From Stomoxys calcitrans (lineage: Eukaryota > Arthropoda > Insecta > Diptera > Muscidae), in assembly GCF_963082655.1 (NCBI RefSeq), contig NC_081552.1, positions 125,955,494 to 126,019,493 of the forward strand: 64,000 nucleotides of DNA. Reading direction: 5' to 3'. Each line of letters opens with the position of its first letter. Position 1 is the first letter of the stretch. Of this stretch, positions 1-11,101 are shown piece after piece. Both the position numbers and the translations under genes were made by a program. The notes under the pieces were generated by a model that was not told the DNA's origin, made no database searches, and saw nothing but the letters and a program-made list of their open reading frames with translations.

Positions 1-197
1 GTCTAAGAAATGTAATTATTTCTGCATTTGGCTCTGGAATACTATTTACCGAATTAGTAACAGGTACTGCTGATAGGGGTAGGTTAAAGAAATTGGTTGT
101 GTCTTGCTTGTGAGAAAAAATCTACTCCACCAAAAATTCATATGCCACCTATAGATTCGCAAACTCACGTTTGAGTCCCCGGCCGTCAAATATTTTT
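1..197. other. Unassigned flank
   Basis: No open frame or recognised repeat. The last bases contain a TTTGAGTCCCCGGCC string followed by a T-rich run, which loosely recalls a tRNA B box and Pol III terminator but does not fold as a tRNA. Confidence 0.4.
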
Positions 198-690
198 TAT
201 TATTATACCCACAACCGAAGGAATTTTGTTATTCCATTTGCAACACATCGAAATATCCATTTCCGACCCAATAAAGTATATATATTCTTGATCAGCGTTA
301 AAGTCTTAGACGACCTAGCCATGTCTGTACGTCTGTCTATTGAAATGACGCTACGGTCTTTAACAATAGAGATATTGAGCCGAAACTTTGCACAGATTCT
401 TTTTGTCTATAAGCAAAAAGCCACATTTATTATCCGATTTTGCTGAAATTTGGGACAGTGAGTTGTGTTAGACTAGTCGATATCCCACTTCAATTTGGTC
501 GAGATCGGTCCAGATTTAGATATAGCTTCCATATAGACCGATCTCTCGATTTAAGGTCTTGGGCCCATAAAAAGCGCATTTATTATCCGATTTTTCCAAA
601 AGGTGGGCAGTGAGTTGCGTTAGCTCCCTTGACATCCTTTTGGTGGGTATCCAGAGTTCGGCCCGGCCGAAATTAACTCCCTCTTAATTT
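198..690 (+). repeat. Mini-me-like family A copy A1 (internally deleted)
   Basis: It starts with a TATACCCACAACC hairpin end and continues through the mini-me core (TTCTTGATCAGCGTTA, then CATGTCTGTACGTCTGTC). About one internal unit follows, then the GTGGGTATCC / GTTCGGCCCGGCCGAA 3' end. Most internal units are missing. It abuts copy A2 head to tail. A short open frame at its start (171-446) is incidental. Confidence 0.8.
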
Positions 691-1495
691 TTTATACCCA
701 CCACCGAAGAATGGGGGTATATTCATTTTGTCATACCGTTTGCAACACATCGAAATATCCATTTCCGACCCTATAAAGTATATATATTCTTGATCAGCGT
801 AAAAATCTAAGACGATCTAGACATGTCCGTCCGTCTGTCCGTCTGTCTGTTGAAATCACGCTACAGTCTTCAAAAATAGAGATATTGAGCTGAAATTTTG
901 CACAGAGTCTTTTTTTGTCTTTTTTGTACTTACATACATCCAATTTGGTCTAGATCGGTTCAGATTTGGATATAGCTGCCATATAGACCGATCCTCCGAT
1001 TTAGGGTTTTAGGCCCATAAAAGCCACATTTATTGTCCGATGTCGCCACAATTTGGGACAATGAGTTGTGTTGGGCCCTTCGACATCCTTTTTCAATTTC
1101 ACTCAGGTCGATCAAGATTTGGATATAGCTGCAATATAGAGCGATATCTCGATTTAAAGTCTTGGCCCCAAAAAAGACGCATTTATAATCCGATTTAACT
1201 GAAATTTGACAAATTGACTTATGTTAGGCTTTTCGACATCCATATTGTATATGGTTCAGATCGGTTTTTTTTTAGATATAGCTAAAAGGACCAACATTTT
1301 GTTATACATAATTGAACAATGACTTGTACTTATTAGAATTTGGTCCAAATCGGATCATATTTCGATATAACTGCTATGGGACATAAGGCATGCAATTTTC
1401 GCTGGATTTTGATGAAAGGTGGTTTACATATATACCCGAGGTGGTGGGTATCCAAAGTTCGGCCCGGCCGAACTTAACGCCTTTTTACTTGTTTT
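691..1495 (+). repeat. Mini-me-like family A copy A2
   Basis: Both ends are recognisable. The 5' hairpin is TATACCCACCACC with GAATGGGGGTAT. The 3' part has GGTGGTGGGTATCC, then a palindrome with arms AAGTTCGGCC and GGCCGAACTT around one C, then CGCCTTTTTACTTGTT. The core (TA)n, TTCTTGATCAGCGT, CATGTCCGTCCGTCTGTC lies at about 780-850. It follows A1 in tandem. Confidence 0.85.
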
Positions 1496-1497
1496 TC

Positions 1498-2277
1498 TAT
1501 AAACTAATTTAATTCCCACGGTATCTCTTTTTAGGCAAACAAAGGATAAAAGAAAAGAATTGATATGTTACTGGAACAATATCAAGTTATGGTTCATTTC
1601 GGACCATAATTAAACTGAATATTGGAGACCATAGTAGAAGTCATTGTGTAAAATTTCAGCCAAATCTAGTAAGAATTGCTCACTTTAGGGGCTGAAGAAG
1701 TAAAATAGGCTATAAACCGATTTATGCCCCACGCATGTTTAAGGTTATAGGAGAAGCTGTTGTACAAAAATTCAGCCAAATCGGATAATAATTGCGTCCT
1801 CTAGAGGCTCAAGAAGTCAAAACCCCAGGTCGGCTTATATGGCAGCTATATCAGGTAATGGACCGATTTAAACCATACTCAGCACGGTTGTTGGGGGTCA
1901 TAATAAAACACCTCATGCAAAATTTCAGCCAAATTGAATAAGAATTGTGCCCTTTTTAGCGGCTTAAGAAGTCAAGATCCTAGATCGGTTTATATGGCAG
2001 TTATATCAAAACGTGGACCGATATAACCCATTTACAATCCCAACCGACCTACACTAATAAGACGTATTTGAGCAAAATTTCAAGTGGCTAGCTAGCTACT
2101 CCTTCGAAAGTTAGCGTGCTTTCGACAGACAGACGGACGGACGGACATGGCTAGTTCGACTTAAAATGTCATGACGATCAAGAATATATATGGGATTTTA
2201 GACGAATATTTCGAGGAGTTACAAACGACAAAATGACGAAATTAGTATACCCCCATCCTATGGTCGAGGGTACAAAA
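1498..2277 (-). repeat. Mini-me-like family B copy B1 (3' end missing)
   Basis: Family B units ('ggcagctatatcaggtaatg' type) run to a GACAGACAGACGGACGG run, a CATGGCTAG word and ATCAAGAATATATATG, then the 5' hairpin end near 2250-2275. The CTTGTT hairpin end is lost where it meets A2. Confidence 0.8.
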
Positions 2278-3534
2278 ATACTTTTTTAGACATTGACAAA
2301 TGTCAAAAGAAATCAATCACGGATCTAGTTTGTTGCAATTAGCAGAAGTACTAGTTCCAGAGTCAACTGGTTACACCATTGGCAAACCCATGTTAAATTA
2401 ACCAGTTGTTTACACTGAAAGTAAACACAAGTGGAACTAGTCCTAATTACTTTGGAGCTAGTGAATAAACAGATTTGGAACTAGTGGCCTGGACTATTTG
2501 GTACTGATTCATGTGTAGAAGTGGAGCTGTGTATGTACGTATACAAAGGTGCTGTTTTCCCCATACATTTAGCCAAATGTGCACATTCGGAAGGTTAACG
2601 ATTGTTTAGGTTTGTTTCTACTCTCCCCTTTTTTCTCTCCGTCGATAATGATGCTGGCACAGTTAGTTTAGATGTTGGTAGCAGTTAATGATATATCCAT
2701 TAATGTTAAGAAGTACAAATTACTCCACTTCAAACTACTTCTTCTAAGTACCTTCATTCGTCCGGTTCAGTTGGGACATTCGCAGTCAGAGCAAATGCTG
2801 GTCACACTTATATCAATGTTAGTCGATTACCACCACCATTATTGAATATTGTTAGCACTTGCTCCAGGAAGATCCATTTTGGCAAATCGGCAATAATGCG
2901 TCTTAATCGACTAAAAATAAGCTTAAGGTTCACATGCACTTAGATATAAATAGAAATACAGTGTTGGTCACTTAATCAGTTTACCTCTCGAATGTAAACT
3001 ATATCGAGTAGTTTCTTATATCGAGTAGTTTCTTATATTGTGTTATTTTAAATTAATTTCGAGGCTATAATTACATTTAGTGGGAAAAACAAAAAATACC
3101 AGAACTCCGATTTTTTTAACGTTCAATGCTGCAACGGATGTAACGAAATAAACCAAGTTGTGACAATAAATAAAGCAAATAGAACGATTTTCTAGCAATG
3201 ATATAAAGAAAATCTTCAAATGGCCACGAATTTTTCTTGCACACCGGACTTTCGCAAAATCGTAATAAATATACTGCGGTTCACCAGGATAGAACCACTG
3301 AAATATTGGCTAAAGGAAGCAACTTATCAAAAATGGGGGAGAGAATATTGATTTTATTTTATAAAATTTGTGAAAGGGATGCCACTCACTGCTACAAACA
3401 CCAAACGGGTGGTTCCACAGCTTTCTCACCTGCCCCTGGATGCGTACGGAAGCTCATCATGACAAGATTTAACGAATCTTGTGAGTATGAACTCAAGAAG
3501 ACGAGGCTAACACAACAGTGGTGGAAGTTCTGAA
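2278..3534. other. Unassigned region, probably old intergenic DNA
   Basis: No family was recognised. It holds a nested dyad around 2350-2441 (ACTAGTTCC and CAACTGGTTA with their complements), a 17-bp direct repeat (TATCGAGTAGTTTCTTA twice, about 3002-3035) and AT-rich sequence. A 98-codon frame at 3237-3533 shows no domain. It may include degraded upstream sequence of the element that follows. Confidence 0.4.
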
Positions 3535-5575
3535 TCCTGACTATGGTCCGGTATCTACAGAAATCTCCACTAAAGGCCCTTCTGATGACAGGGGGATTTG
3601 ACGTGGATCTTATCCAGGAACCATGGGTGTGAAAAAAATTTAAATAAATAAATCTCATTACTGGCTGGCTTCCCTATATATGGCACACGATTCAGAGATG
3701 CCGCCTTCAAACCTTAAGTTGGCGGTTGAAACCGCTTCTGTAAGGAAGAAGTACCTCATTTTAGGAAGTGACGCTAATGCACATCCCCAGATATGGGGAA
3801 GTTGGAATGTCAACGAAAGGGGTGAGCTGCTTATCGAATATTTTATAAGTTGCAATCTGGCGATTTTTAATAAAAGGGATTAACCGACCTTTATTACCAG
3901 GAGCAGGCAGGAGGTACTCGATATAAACTTTGTATCGAAAGATATAAGCGTAAGAATATGCGACTTGATGTACAGACTTGGAGAAAATACTGCAGAAGTG
4001 GTCCCTCGGCAAAAGAGAATAAATGCGGATTGGTATAAATTTCAGCACAAATTCTGCACGTCTATCCCTTCTAGACTAGGAAAAGAAACGGAAACTACGG
4101 AGGATATAGATATAATGGTCAAGCGGATCACGAAGACCCTGAATGACTCGCTTGTGTCAGCATGCCCTAGTGCTTAGCCAACGGGCAAACAGCGTACGCC
4201 ATGGTGGACCCCAGAGCTGGTTGGTCTAAAGAAGCACTGCCGAAAACTCATCAACAGAGCAAAAGCAACAAAAACACGATTGGGGCATCTATAAGGCTGA
4301 GCTTAGAAAATATAAGGGCAAGCTGAGAAAGGCTCAGAATAAATCCTGGGTAGAATTCTGCAGCTCCGTGGACGATAAATCTGAGGCCTATAGGCTAAGG
4401 AAGATTCTGTCCTCGAGAGCTATTACGGTGGGGTATATTCAGAAGTCAGAGAATGTATGGACAATGTCTAGTGAGGAAACACTAGAACTATTCGTTGATA
4501 CACATTTCCAGGGAAATTCTCCAACGCACAACGTGGCGCCAAAAAAGTTGTCACTTGTATGCATTCGTCGGAGGTTATAAGAGAAATTGCTTCTGAGCCG
4601 AAAATCCTTTGGGCGATAAGAAGCTTCGACTCCTTTAAGTCACCAGGCCCTGATGATATATCACCGGTTGAATTACATGCTATGTCTGACAGACTAGTTC
4701 TCTGGCTTAGGGAGATATACTCTGCTTGTATCAGAATGTCGTATATAGCTGTGGGAAGGAGGGACACCAAGGTTATTTTCATTCCGAAAGTAGGAAAACC
4801 CTACAACACGAAGGCGAAAGATTTTCGTCCTATTTGTCTGTAGCAAGAGAGCCAATGGCAAAATTCGGGGGTTTAGACCGCGTGTGATCCATTGGGTATA
4901 TACTGCAATTGTCAGACCTATAATGCTATATGGTGTTGTGGTCTTGTTGAAAGCACTTCAAAAGTTTACATTTTGCTTAATACAAAGGATCCAAAGGATG
5001 GCTTGTTTGTGCATGACAGGCGGACTGAGAACTATACCATCTGATATACTGAATTTAATGCTACATCTTATGCCTCTGGACATTGTGGCTAGACAAATTG
5101 CAGCGACCACTGCCGTGAGGTTAAGGGAGCTTTCTCATTGGTCATGTGGCGGCTAGGGACACTGTGTTATTCTTGATACAATATCCGATGTTCCAGTCAG
5201 TGTGGATTACACCCTACCTGAGCCGCTTTTTAATAAAAAGTACTATCCCGCTATTCCTGAGAATTGAGATTGAAACAACGATCCCTGGTTACAGAAGTTA
5301 CATTGACTTCTATACTGATGGTTCCAAACTAAACGACAAGGTGGGCTTTGGGGAGTACTCTAAAGATCTAGAACTGGTCATATCGAAACGGTTACCCGAC
5401 CACTGTAGTGTGTATCAAGCTGAGATCCTTGCAATTAAGGAAGTTGTGGAATGGCTAAGATATAATATCATTGCGACGATTGGCATAAAGGTCTTCGACG
5501 ACAGCCAGGCAGCCATTAAATCCCTTGAGAACGTATTTCTGAACACAAAAAGCACCCTCGTTGGCAATATGGGTT
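3535..5575 (+). pseudogene. Broken non-LTR retrotransposon ORF2 (endonuclease, partial RT, RNase H)
   Basis: Such an ORF2 would nick target DNA and reverse transcribe the element RNA. In translated pieces, the endonuclease start reads LLMTGGFDVDLIQEPWV (about 3570-3630). The later endonuclease motif LILGSDANAHPQIWGSWNVN is at 3759-3818. A linker (TPWWTPELVGL) and the SPGPDDISP segment (about 4640-4672) lead towards RT, but the frame stops near 4842. It resumes at about 4880 with the post-RT region (VIHWVYTAIVRPIMLYGVVV), so the catalytic RT core has been deleted. RNase H is recognisable: FYTDGSKLNDKVGFG, AEILAIKEVVEWLR, FDDSQAAIKS. Several frame changes and stops occur. The combination of APE-type endonuclease and RNase H suggests the I/LOA/R1 group; the exact clade is uncertain. 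The 3' end abuts a Helitron-like fragment. Confidence 0.85.
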
Positions 5576-5850
5576 TAAAAAAAATATATATAGATATATG
5601 AGAATAGAGCACGTTACTGATATATTTTCCGGGCTTAGTGCTTGGGGGACTCCCCAATCTCCAAAACACCCCTAAATCGGGCATATTTACCCACCATGTC
5701 AATGTGGAGCTTAAATGAAAGGTATTGGGGGGTAGAGCAAGAATTGATACCAACTTTCGGGACCAATTTTCTGGGGGTCTACCCCTTTCCCAAAATACCC
5801 CACAAACAGCAATTTTTTACTGACCATCGCAATATGGGACTCAAATAAAT
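5563..5850 (+). repeat. Helitron-like family C fragment C1
   Basis: It matches the internal part of copy C3 (47,400-47,690): 'gatatatgagaatagagcac', 'ttactgatatattttc', a run of CCCC/GGGG-rich text, and 'caatatgggactcaaat'. Neither element end is present. Short open frames here are by-products. Confidence 0.75.
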
Positions 5851-7204
5851 TGGAAATCGTACCGAAAGTTGTAAAAATAGTACGTTTGATACAGCAATTG
5901 ATACTAATTAGTACTTTCTTTGTAAATTGAACCAGAGCTCTGAATTTTGGAACGTAGGATCACAATGGTAACCTTAATTGGATGAATTGGTGATTTTAGA
6001 AATTTGTACATTGAGGTACCAAAAAAAGTACCAAAAAGCTACGAAATTGATGAATTTTGTACAGGGTGGAAGGATTGAGATACAATTTTGAAATTTGACT
6101 TAAAAGATATCTGGTGCAAAAGATAAGGGTGAAAAGTAAAAATGAAAAACTTGAACTGGTAACGGGAGAACGCGTTCGTTTAGTTCCACAATTGGTACCA
6201 TATGGTACTTTCTGTTCAGGTGGAGTTTGACGTCTGAAATTTGGCATGTAGGTACAACTAAGAAATATATGATGGGTGGCCAAATTATTTCTTAACCATT
6301 CGCACACATTGGTACCATTTGGTACTATATTCATAGATGGAGCTAGAGGTCTGAAATTTGGCATGTAGGTACAACTATGAAAAATATTATTGGTAATTAA
6401 ATGACCTTTTAAAAATTCGTACATTTTGGTACCAAAATTGGTACCATTATGTTCTTTCATTAAAGATGGAGCTAGAGGACTGAAATTTGACATTCAGGTA
6501 CAACTAGGAAAATATGATGTACCTATGATCTTTTTACAATTCTTACATTAAGGTATCAATATTAGTACCATTTGGTACTTTATGTGTAGATTGAGCTGGA
6601 GGTCTGAAATGTGGTTTGTAGGTAAAACTTAGAAATATACGGTGTGTGACAAAATGATTTTTTCACAATTCAAACATTCTGGTACTTTCTTTATAGACGA
6701 AGCCAGAAGTCCGAAATTTGGCATGTGGGTACATCTAAGAAACAAATGATAGTTGAATAAATGATCTATTCAAAGTTCGTACATTTTGGTACCAAAATTG
6801 GCACCATTTTGTACTTTCTTTTCAAACGGGGCTTGAGGTCTGAAATTTGGCATGTCGGTACAACTAAGAAATTTAGGATGGGTTCTATCAAAACTTCGTA
6901 CATTTTGGTACCAAAATTGGCACCATTTGGATCTTTATTTATAGAAGAAGCTAGAGGTCCTAAATTTGGCATGTAGGTACAACTAGAAAATATATGATGG
7001 GTGACAAAATGATCTATTAAAGATTCGTACATTTTGGTTCCAAAATTGGTACTTACCTAACAGATAGAGCTGGAGGTCTGAAATTTGGTTCATTTATACC
7101 TTGGTTTTTGGAAGTCCTACACTAAAAAGGGGGTATCATAAACTGCCATACTAAAGAGATGGTATCAAAAACGGTGGTAGCGAAACGGGCCAACGGGATG
7201 CTAG
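5851..7204 (+). repeat. Helitron-like family D copy with degenerate tandem array and CTAG tail
   Basis: At least six degenerate units of roughly 105-130 bp share 'ttcgtacattttggtacc', 'gaggtctgaaatttggcatg' and 'taggtacaacta'. Repeated anchors lie near 6416, 6540, 6670, 6776, 6895 and 7024. The array ends in GC-rich text (AGCGAAACGGGCCAACGGG) and ATG then CTAG at 7201-7204. The 165-codon minus-strand frame at 5996-6493 and the smaller frames on both strands simply follow the repeat. Confidence 0.65.
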
Positions 7205-7470
7205 TCTATATATATAAAAGAATTGCGTGACTGACAGATCATCGCCCAGCCCAAATGGCTGAAGCCAGAATCATGAAATTTTGCACGAATGTTGTACTGG
7301 GACATGGACACAGGATAAGGCGGGATGTTGTGATACTCGTATTCGTAAAAAGTACCAAATGGTATAAATTTTCCCAGTGCGAACGGAATTGGCTACAATT
7401 ATGTTTTTTGTTATATTCACAGTTATAGATGAATTGTGGCAAATTTCGATTTAAAAAAAAAATGTGCGAT
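7205..7470 (+). repeat. Head of a second family D Helitron-like copy
   Basis: It starts TCTATATATATAAAAG immediately after CTAG at 7204, followed by 'aattgcgtgactgacagatc' and a 'catgaaattttgcacgaatg' segment. A D-type GGTA/TACC-rich stretch follows ('aaaagtaccaaatggtataa'). Loss of the rest is abrupt. Confidence 0.55.
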
Positions 7471-7473
7471 TGT

Positions 7474-7735
7474 TATGACTTCCAACAGTTGTACCATACA
7501 TAGTTTTAATTGGTTCATAACCTGATTTAGCTGATATATAAACCGATCTGGGAACTTGACTTGAATTGAATTGAGCCTCTAGAGGTCGCAATTATTATCC
7601 GATCTAAAGCCTGATACAGCTCCCATATAAATCGATCTCACCCCTAAAGGCCGCAAATTTAATTCGAATTAGCTGAAATTTTACACAACGACTTGTAATA
7701 TGATCTTCAACATTCAGTCAATTTTGGTCTGGACC
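7474..7735 (+). repeat. Mini-me-like family B fragment B2a
   Basis: Family B unit text reads in the forward sense ('cataacctgatttagctg', 'ataaaccgatct', 'gagcctctaga'). No ends are present. It forms a close inverted pair with B2b. Confidence 0.6.
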
Positions 7736-7740
7736 ATCGC

Positions 7741-8077
7741 AACATAAGTTGATATAACTCCAAAATATCAGTCAAATCGGACGAGAATTGCGGCCTCTAG
7801 AGTTTCAAGAAATCAAGACCCAAGATCGGTTTATATGGCAGATATATCAAAACGTGGACCGATTTGGCCCATTTACAATCCCAACCGACCACTAATAAAA
7901 AGTATTTGTTCACAATTTCAAGCGCCTAGCTTTACTCTTTCGAAAGTTGGCGTGCTTTCGACAGACAGACGGACGGACATGGCTGGATAGACTTAAAATG
8001 ATATGAAGATCAAGAATATGTATACTTTGTGAGGTCTTAGACGTATATTTCGAGGTGTTACAAACAAAAAACGTGAT
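7741..8077 (-). repeat. Mini-me-like family B fragment B2b
   Basis: Reverse-sense B text: 'gatcggtttatatggcag', a CGACAGACAGACGGACGGAC run, CATGGCTGG, ATCAAGAATATGTATAC, 'cgaggtgttacaaac'. The final hairpin is missing where it meets the 3' end of the next retrotransposon. Confidence 0.7.
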
Positions 8078-8094
8078 AAGTTCAGCTGGGTCTA

Positions 8095-8269
8095 ATCTTA
8101 AGTTAGGTTAGATTGAAAAGAGGGTGCACTATGGACATACACCTAAGCCAGCAATCAGATTGTTGTGCGCTCTAAAAGCTATAAATGAACCTTTAAAAAG
8201 AAAATTTTAAGTTAGGAGTTCCCCGCTATTTACCAAATCCATAATTGTTTTCAATACCACTCCCCTAAA
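8095..8269 (-). other. 3' untranslated tail of the 8-13 kb non-LTR element
   Basis: It lies downstream (minus sense) of the last ORF2 stop. Minus-strand text contains 'gattgctggcttaggtgtat' and ends 'ctaacctaacttaag'. No clear target duplication was found, partly because B2b and this end have merged. Confidence 0.5.
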
Positions 8270-8699
8270 TTAGTTCATGTCTGATATTTTGTGTCCACCT
8301 AAGTACCGGCATCTGTTGGGCGCGAAAGCCGGGCAATGACAAAGGAAATGCTCCAATGTTTCATCATCTTCCCCGCATGCCCTACACATGCTATCACTTG
8401 CCGCACCGATTTTACATAAGTGAGCTCGTAGTCCTATGTGTCCCGTTATGATACCAATAGCTATACTGACCTCCTTCTTGCTTACTTTCAGTAATAGCCT
8501 CGTCTTCTCACGATCTGGATCCCCCATAGTATTTTCGCCGTCCTACCGACCGTTTCGCTTTTCCACAATGTTGCATGCGCATTAGTCGCCCACTCCCTTA
8601 ACTCGGACTGCGTCGACCCGAAAGGCTTCGGGTTAACCAAGTTTGTTGACGGTAGTCCTCTGGCCTTCCCGCCAAATCGTCTGCCCTTTCATTACCCCT

Positions 8700-9068
8700 T
8701 TATCGGTTATGGCAACCCACCCAAACGATGCGGATTTTGCCATCCTCAGAGAAGGCTTTAATCTCCTTCTTACACTGCAAGACTGTTCGTGACCTCACCG
8801 TCCTGGTTGTTATAGCCCCTATGGCAATTTTACTGTCGGTAAAGATGTTCACACTCGACGTCCTCGCGTTAGCACCACACCACTTCACGCATTCCGTGAT
8901 CGCCCGGATCTCCGCCTGCAGGACCGTATTATGGTCAGGAGGTCTAAAGCAGATGTCAGTCCCTGATCCATCCGTGTAACATGATCTTTCAGATGGCAAT
9001 ACTAGGGTTCCGTTAATCCAAGACTGTGCCGATGGCAGCAGTGCCTCGCACTCGACTTCGAGGTTCAT
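8700..9068 (-). pseudogene. RNase H domain of the 8-13 kb element
   Basis: A 122-codon open frame. The acidic RNase H residues are visible: YTDGSGT (D), QAEIRAITECVKW (E), NIFTDSKIAIGAI (D). The chain ends IRIVWVGCHNR, with GNERADDLAG following in another frame. RNase H would remove the RNA strand during second-strand synthesis. Two further copies of this domain, damaged in another way, lie at 50.4-52.2 kb. Confidence 0.85.
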
Positions 9069-9237
9069 CTCATATATCCTTCCTTCCAGGTTTCCTGTCG
9101 TCGTCTCGATTATACCGCGATGGTATGAGCTGCTCCCATCCTAAATCGATTCTCCCATCGCCTTATCTGTATGTCAAGGAGTCGGATAGATAGAATAGTC
9201 TCCAGTGTCCAAGTGGGTGTGGTCCTCATCGCTCCTC

Positions 9238-10281
9238 CTATCCCAAGATAACATGTTCTCTGAACCAAACTACTGAGGCGTATGTAAGTATTGGTCTAAT
9301 CACGCCCCTGTAGAGCCAGTGCACTATCCTAGGATTCAGGCCCAATTTCGAGCTTACGGCCCGTCTACATAGTGCCCAACATCTACTAGCCTTCTCAGTA
9401 CGCTCCTGAATGTGACAGTTCCAATTCAGTTTACTGTCCAAGATCACTCCCATGTATTTGACCTTGTCAGATATCGTAATTGTTCTATTGAGTAAACGTG
9501 GTGCGTCAAATTGGGCCACCTTCGTTTTCCTCGTGAATAGGCATATTTCAGTCTTCTCTGGGTTAACATTGCGAGCTCTGAGTCTAGCCGAGTCATATGC
9601 CACATGCAAGACTTTTTCGGCCCTTCTGAATAGCTGGTTCGGATCCTTAGCCCTTAGAAGTATTATATCGTCTGCGTAGCAAACAGGTTCAAATCCCTCC
9701 TCAGCCAGCATCCGCCATAGGTCATTTATGGTGGTCACCATTATGAGTGGCGATAAAATGCCCCCCTCTGGCGTGCCTTGTGCCACTTTCTCCCTTATAT
9801 TTATGTCATGGGACACAACATTTATCCACCTGTTCCTTATCCAGTCTTTAAGGACCGGGTCCACCCGGTACTTGTCTAAGGATTGGATCAGTGTGTCGGT
9901 CCGCACATTGTTAAAAGCCCCCTCGATGTCAATGCTTATCGCCAGTGTATAAGTTTTGGTATCGAAGGATTCTTCTAATTTATGCCTTACACAAGCAGTG
10001 TCCACCGACCTTCCCTTGACATATGCATGCTGTTTGTATTTGAGTAGTTCGCAGGATGTTCTACTCTTTATCATGGTGTCCACAATACGTTCAATGGTTT
10101 TGAGTAAAAAGGACGTAAGGCTTATGGGTATATAGACCTTTGGTGTCGCATAACTTGCCTTGTAGGCTTGGGCATAAACACCACCCTTGCCTCCTGCCAG
10201 GCTTTCGGAGTATATGCAAGTCCTAGGCACGCTGTGAGAATTTTGGCCAGACGAGGCGCAGATTGTCTGTGTAATACACAT
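9238..10281 (-). pseudogene. Reverse transcriptase domain of the 8-13 kb element (longest open frame in the window)
   Basis: A 347-codon open frame, the longest coding remnant here. Residues from about 46 onward align by eye with non-LTR RTs: PISLTSFLLKTIERIVD, then AYVKGRSVDTA (89-95 region). The first catalytic Asp is in AISIDIEGAFNNV (D118). QGTPEGGILSPL is near residues 168-179, and the catalytic YADD box is at 202-205. After it come PEKTEICLF and the thumb-like KYMGVILDSKLNWNCHI. Both catalytic aspartate positions are kept. The first 45 residues look out of register with the family, and the frame ends in VVWFREHVILG where the thumb should continue, so the domain is only part of the broken ORF2. 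Confidence 0.88.
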
Positions 10282-11101
10282 CCCAATATACTTCCGCTCT
10301 GTTAAAAAGTCTGCGGACCTCTTGCCTATTATTGCGAATCTCCCCGGTCATCCAGGGTTTTTCTTGGGCTGATTTCCTTTCCCGAAGAGGACAACTATCT
10401 TCGAAGGATCCCAACAGTGCAGTCGAAATACTGTTGACATTTTCGTCAATATCTTCTATGCTTGCACAATCTAAATTAACTTGCCCAAGTCCTCCTCAGA
10501 GTAGCCTTCCGAATTTGGTCCAGTTGACTTATATCGGATTCCGCGTTTGCCATGCTATTCTAATCCTAATGTAGCGTTGGTCAGAGAAAGAGTGTTCCAT
10601 GGAGACCCTCCAATCCTGAACCTCATCGATAAGATTTTCCGAATATATCGTCACATTTAATACCTCCTCCCTAATCCTATTAACAAAGGTGGCGGTGTTA
10701 GTTAGTTCGCATCGCACCCTATTATTACCTCGTTTTCTGTCTGTTTTGTTGTCCTCACCAGCCCTTGCAGGTCCGACGTGGGTGTCGGTGAGTCGAAAGG
10801 CAAATAAAGTGATGACAGGTATGCTCCACCGTCTCCCTATCACACAACTGTTGCATCCGACGTTGACAACTCTGGGGAAAATATATAATTAAATTTTTTA
10901 TGACAAATAACGCAGGTCCCCGACCGAGCACCAATGTTAGCATAGAATAATTGGTAGTTGATATGGTTCAGTCCAGCAACTTTGTTCCGGCCATGGCTCC
11001 TGAATTAAGGCAATATGAATCTTGCCCTTGCTGATTTTCTCCATCAGAGCGTCTGTAGCAGTCTCGCTCTGCTGAAGGTTTATATGTATTACCTCAATCA
11101 T

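Larger units (their letters stand above)
8270..11101 (-). pseudogene. Non-LTR retrotransposon ORF2 (endonuclease-RT-RNase H), frame-broken
   Basis: Read on the minus strand from an ATG at 11101 (MIEVIHINLQQSETATDAL). The apurinic-type endonuclease starts with ALMEKISKGKIHIALIQEPW; its later part (NTATFVNRIREEVLNV.., SFSDQRYIRIRIAW) is at 10,529-10,700. A linker (PWMTGEIRNNRQEVRRLFNRA) follows at about 10,260-10,360. The RT is at 9238-10281 and RNase H at 8700-9068. A C-terminal zinc-like motif (MCRACGEDDETLEHFLCHC) is in the frame 8270-8527. Length (about 2.8 kb) and domain order suit an I/LOA/R1-like ORF2. Several frameshifts separate the domains, so no single protein can be made. Clade assignment is inference. 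Confidence 0.88.

Noticed and set aside
165..195. tRNA B-box-like words before T runs at 172, about 19,850 and about 43,205
   Set aside because: The T-arm is mispaired at two of the three sites, and no acceptor stem or A box in register was found at any of them.
5996..6493. 165-codon minus-strand frame
   Set aside because: Its repeated peptide (SCTYMPNFRPLAPS) is just the translated tandem unit of family D; frames are open on both strands.
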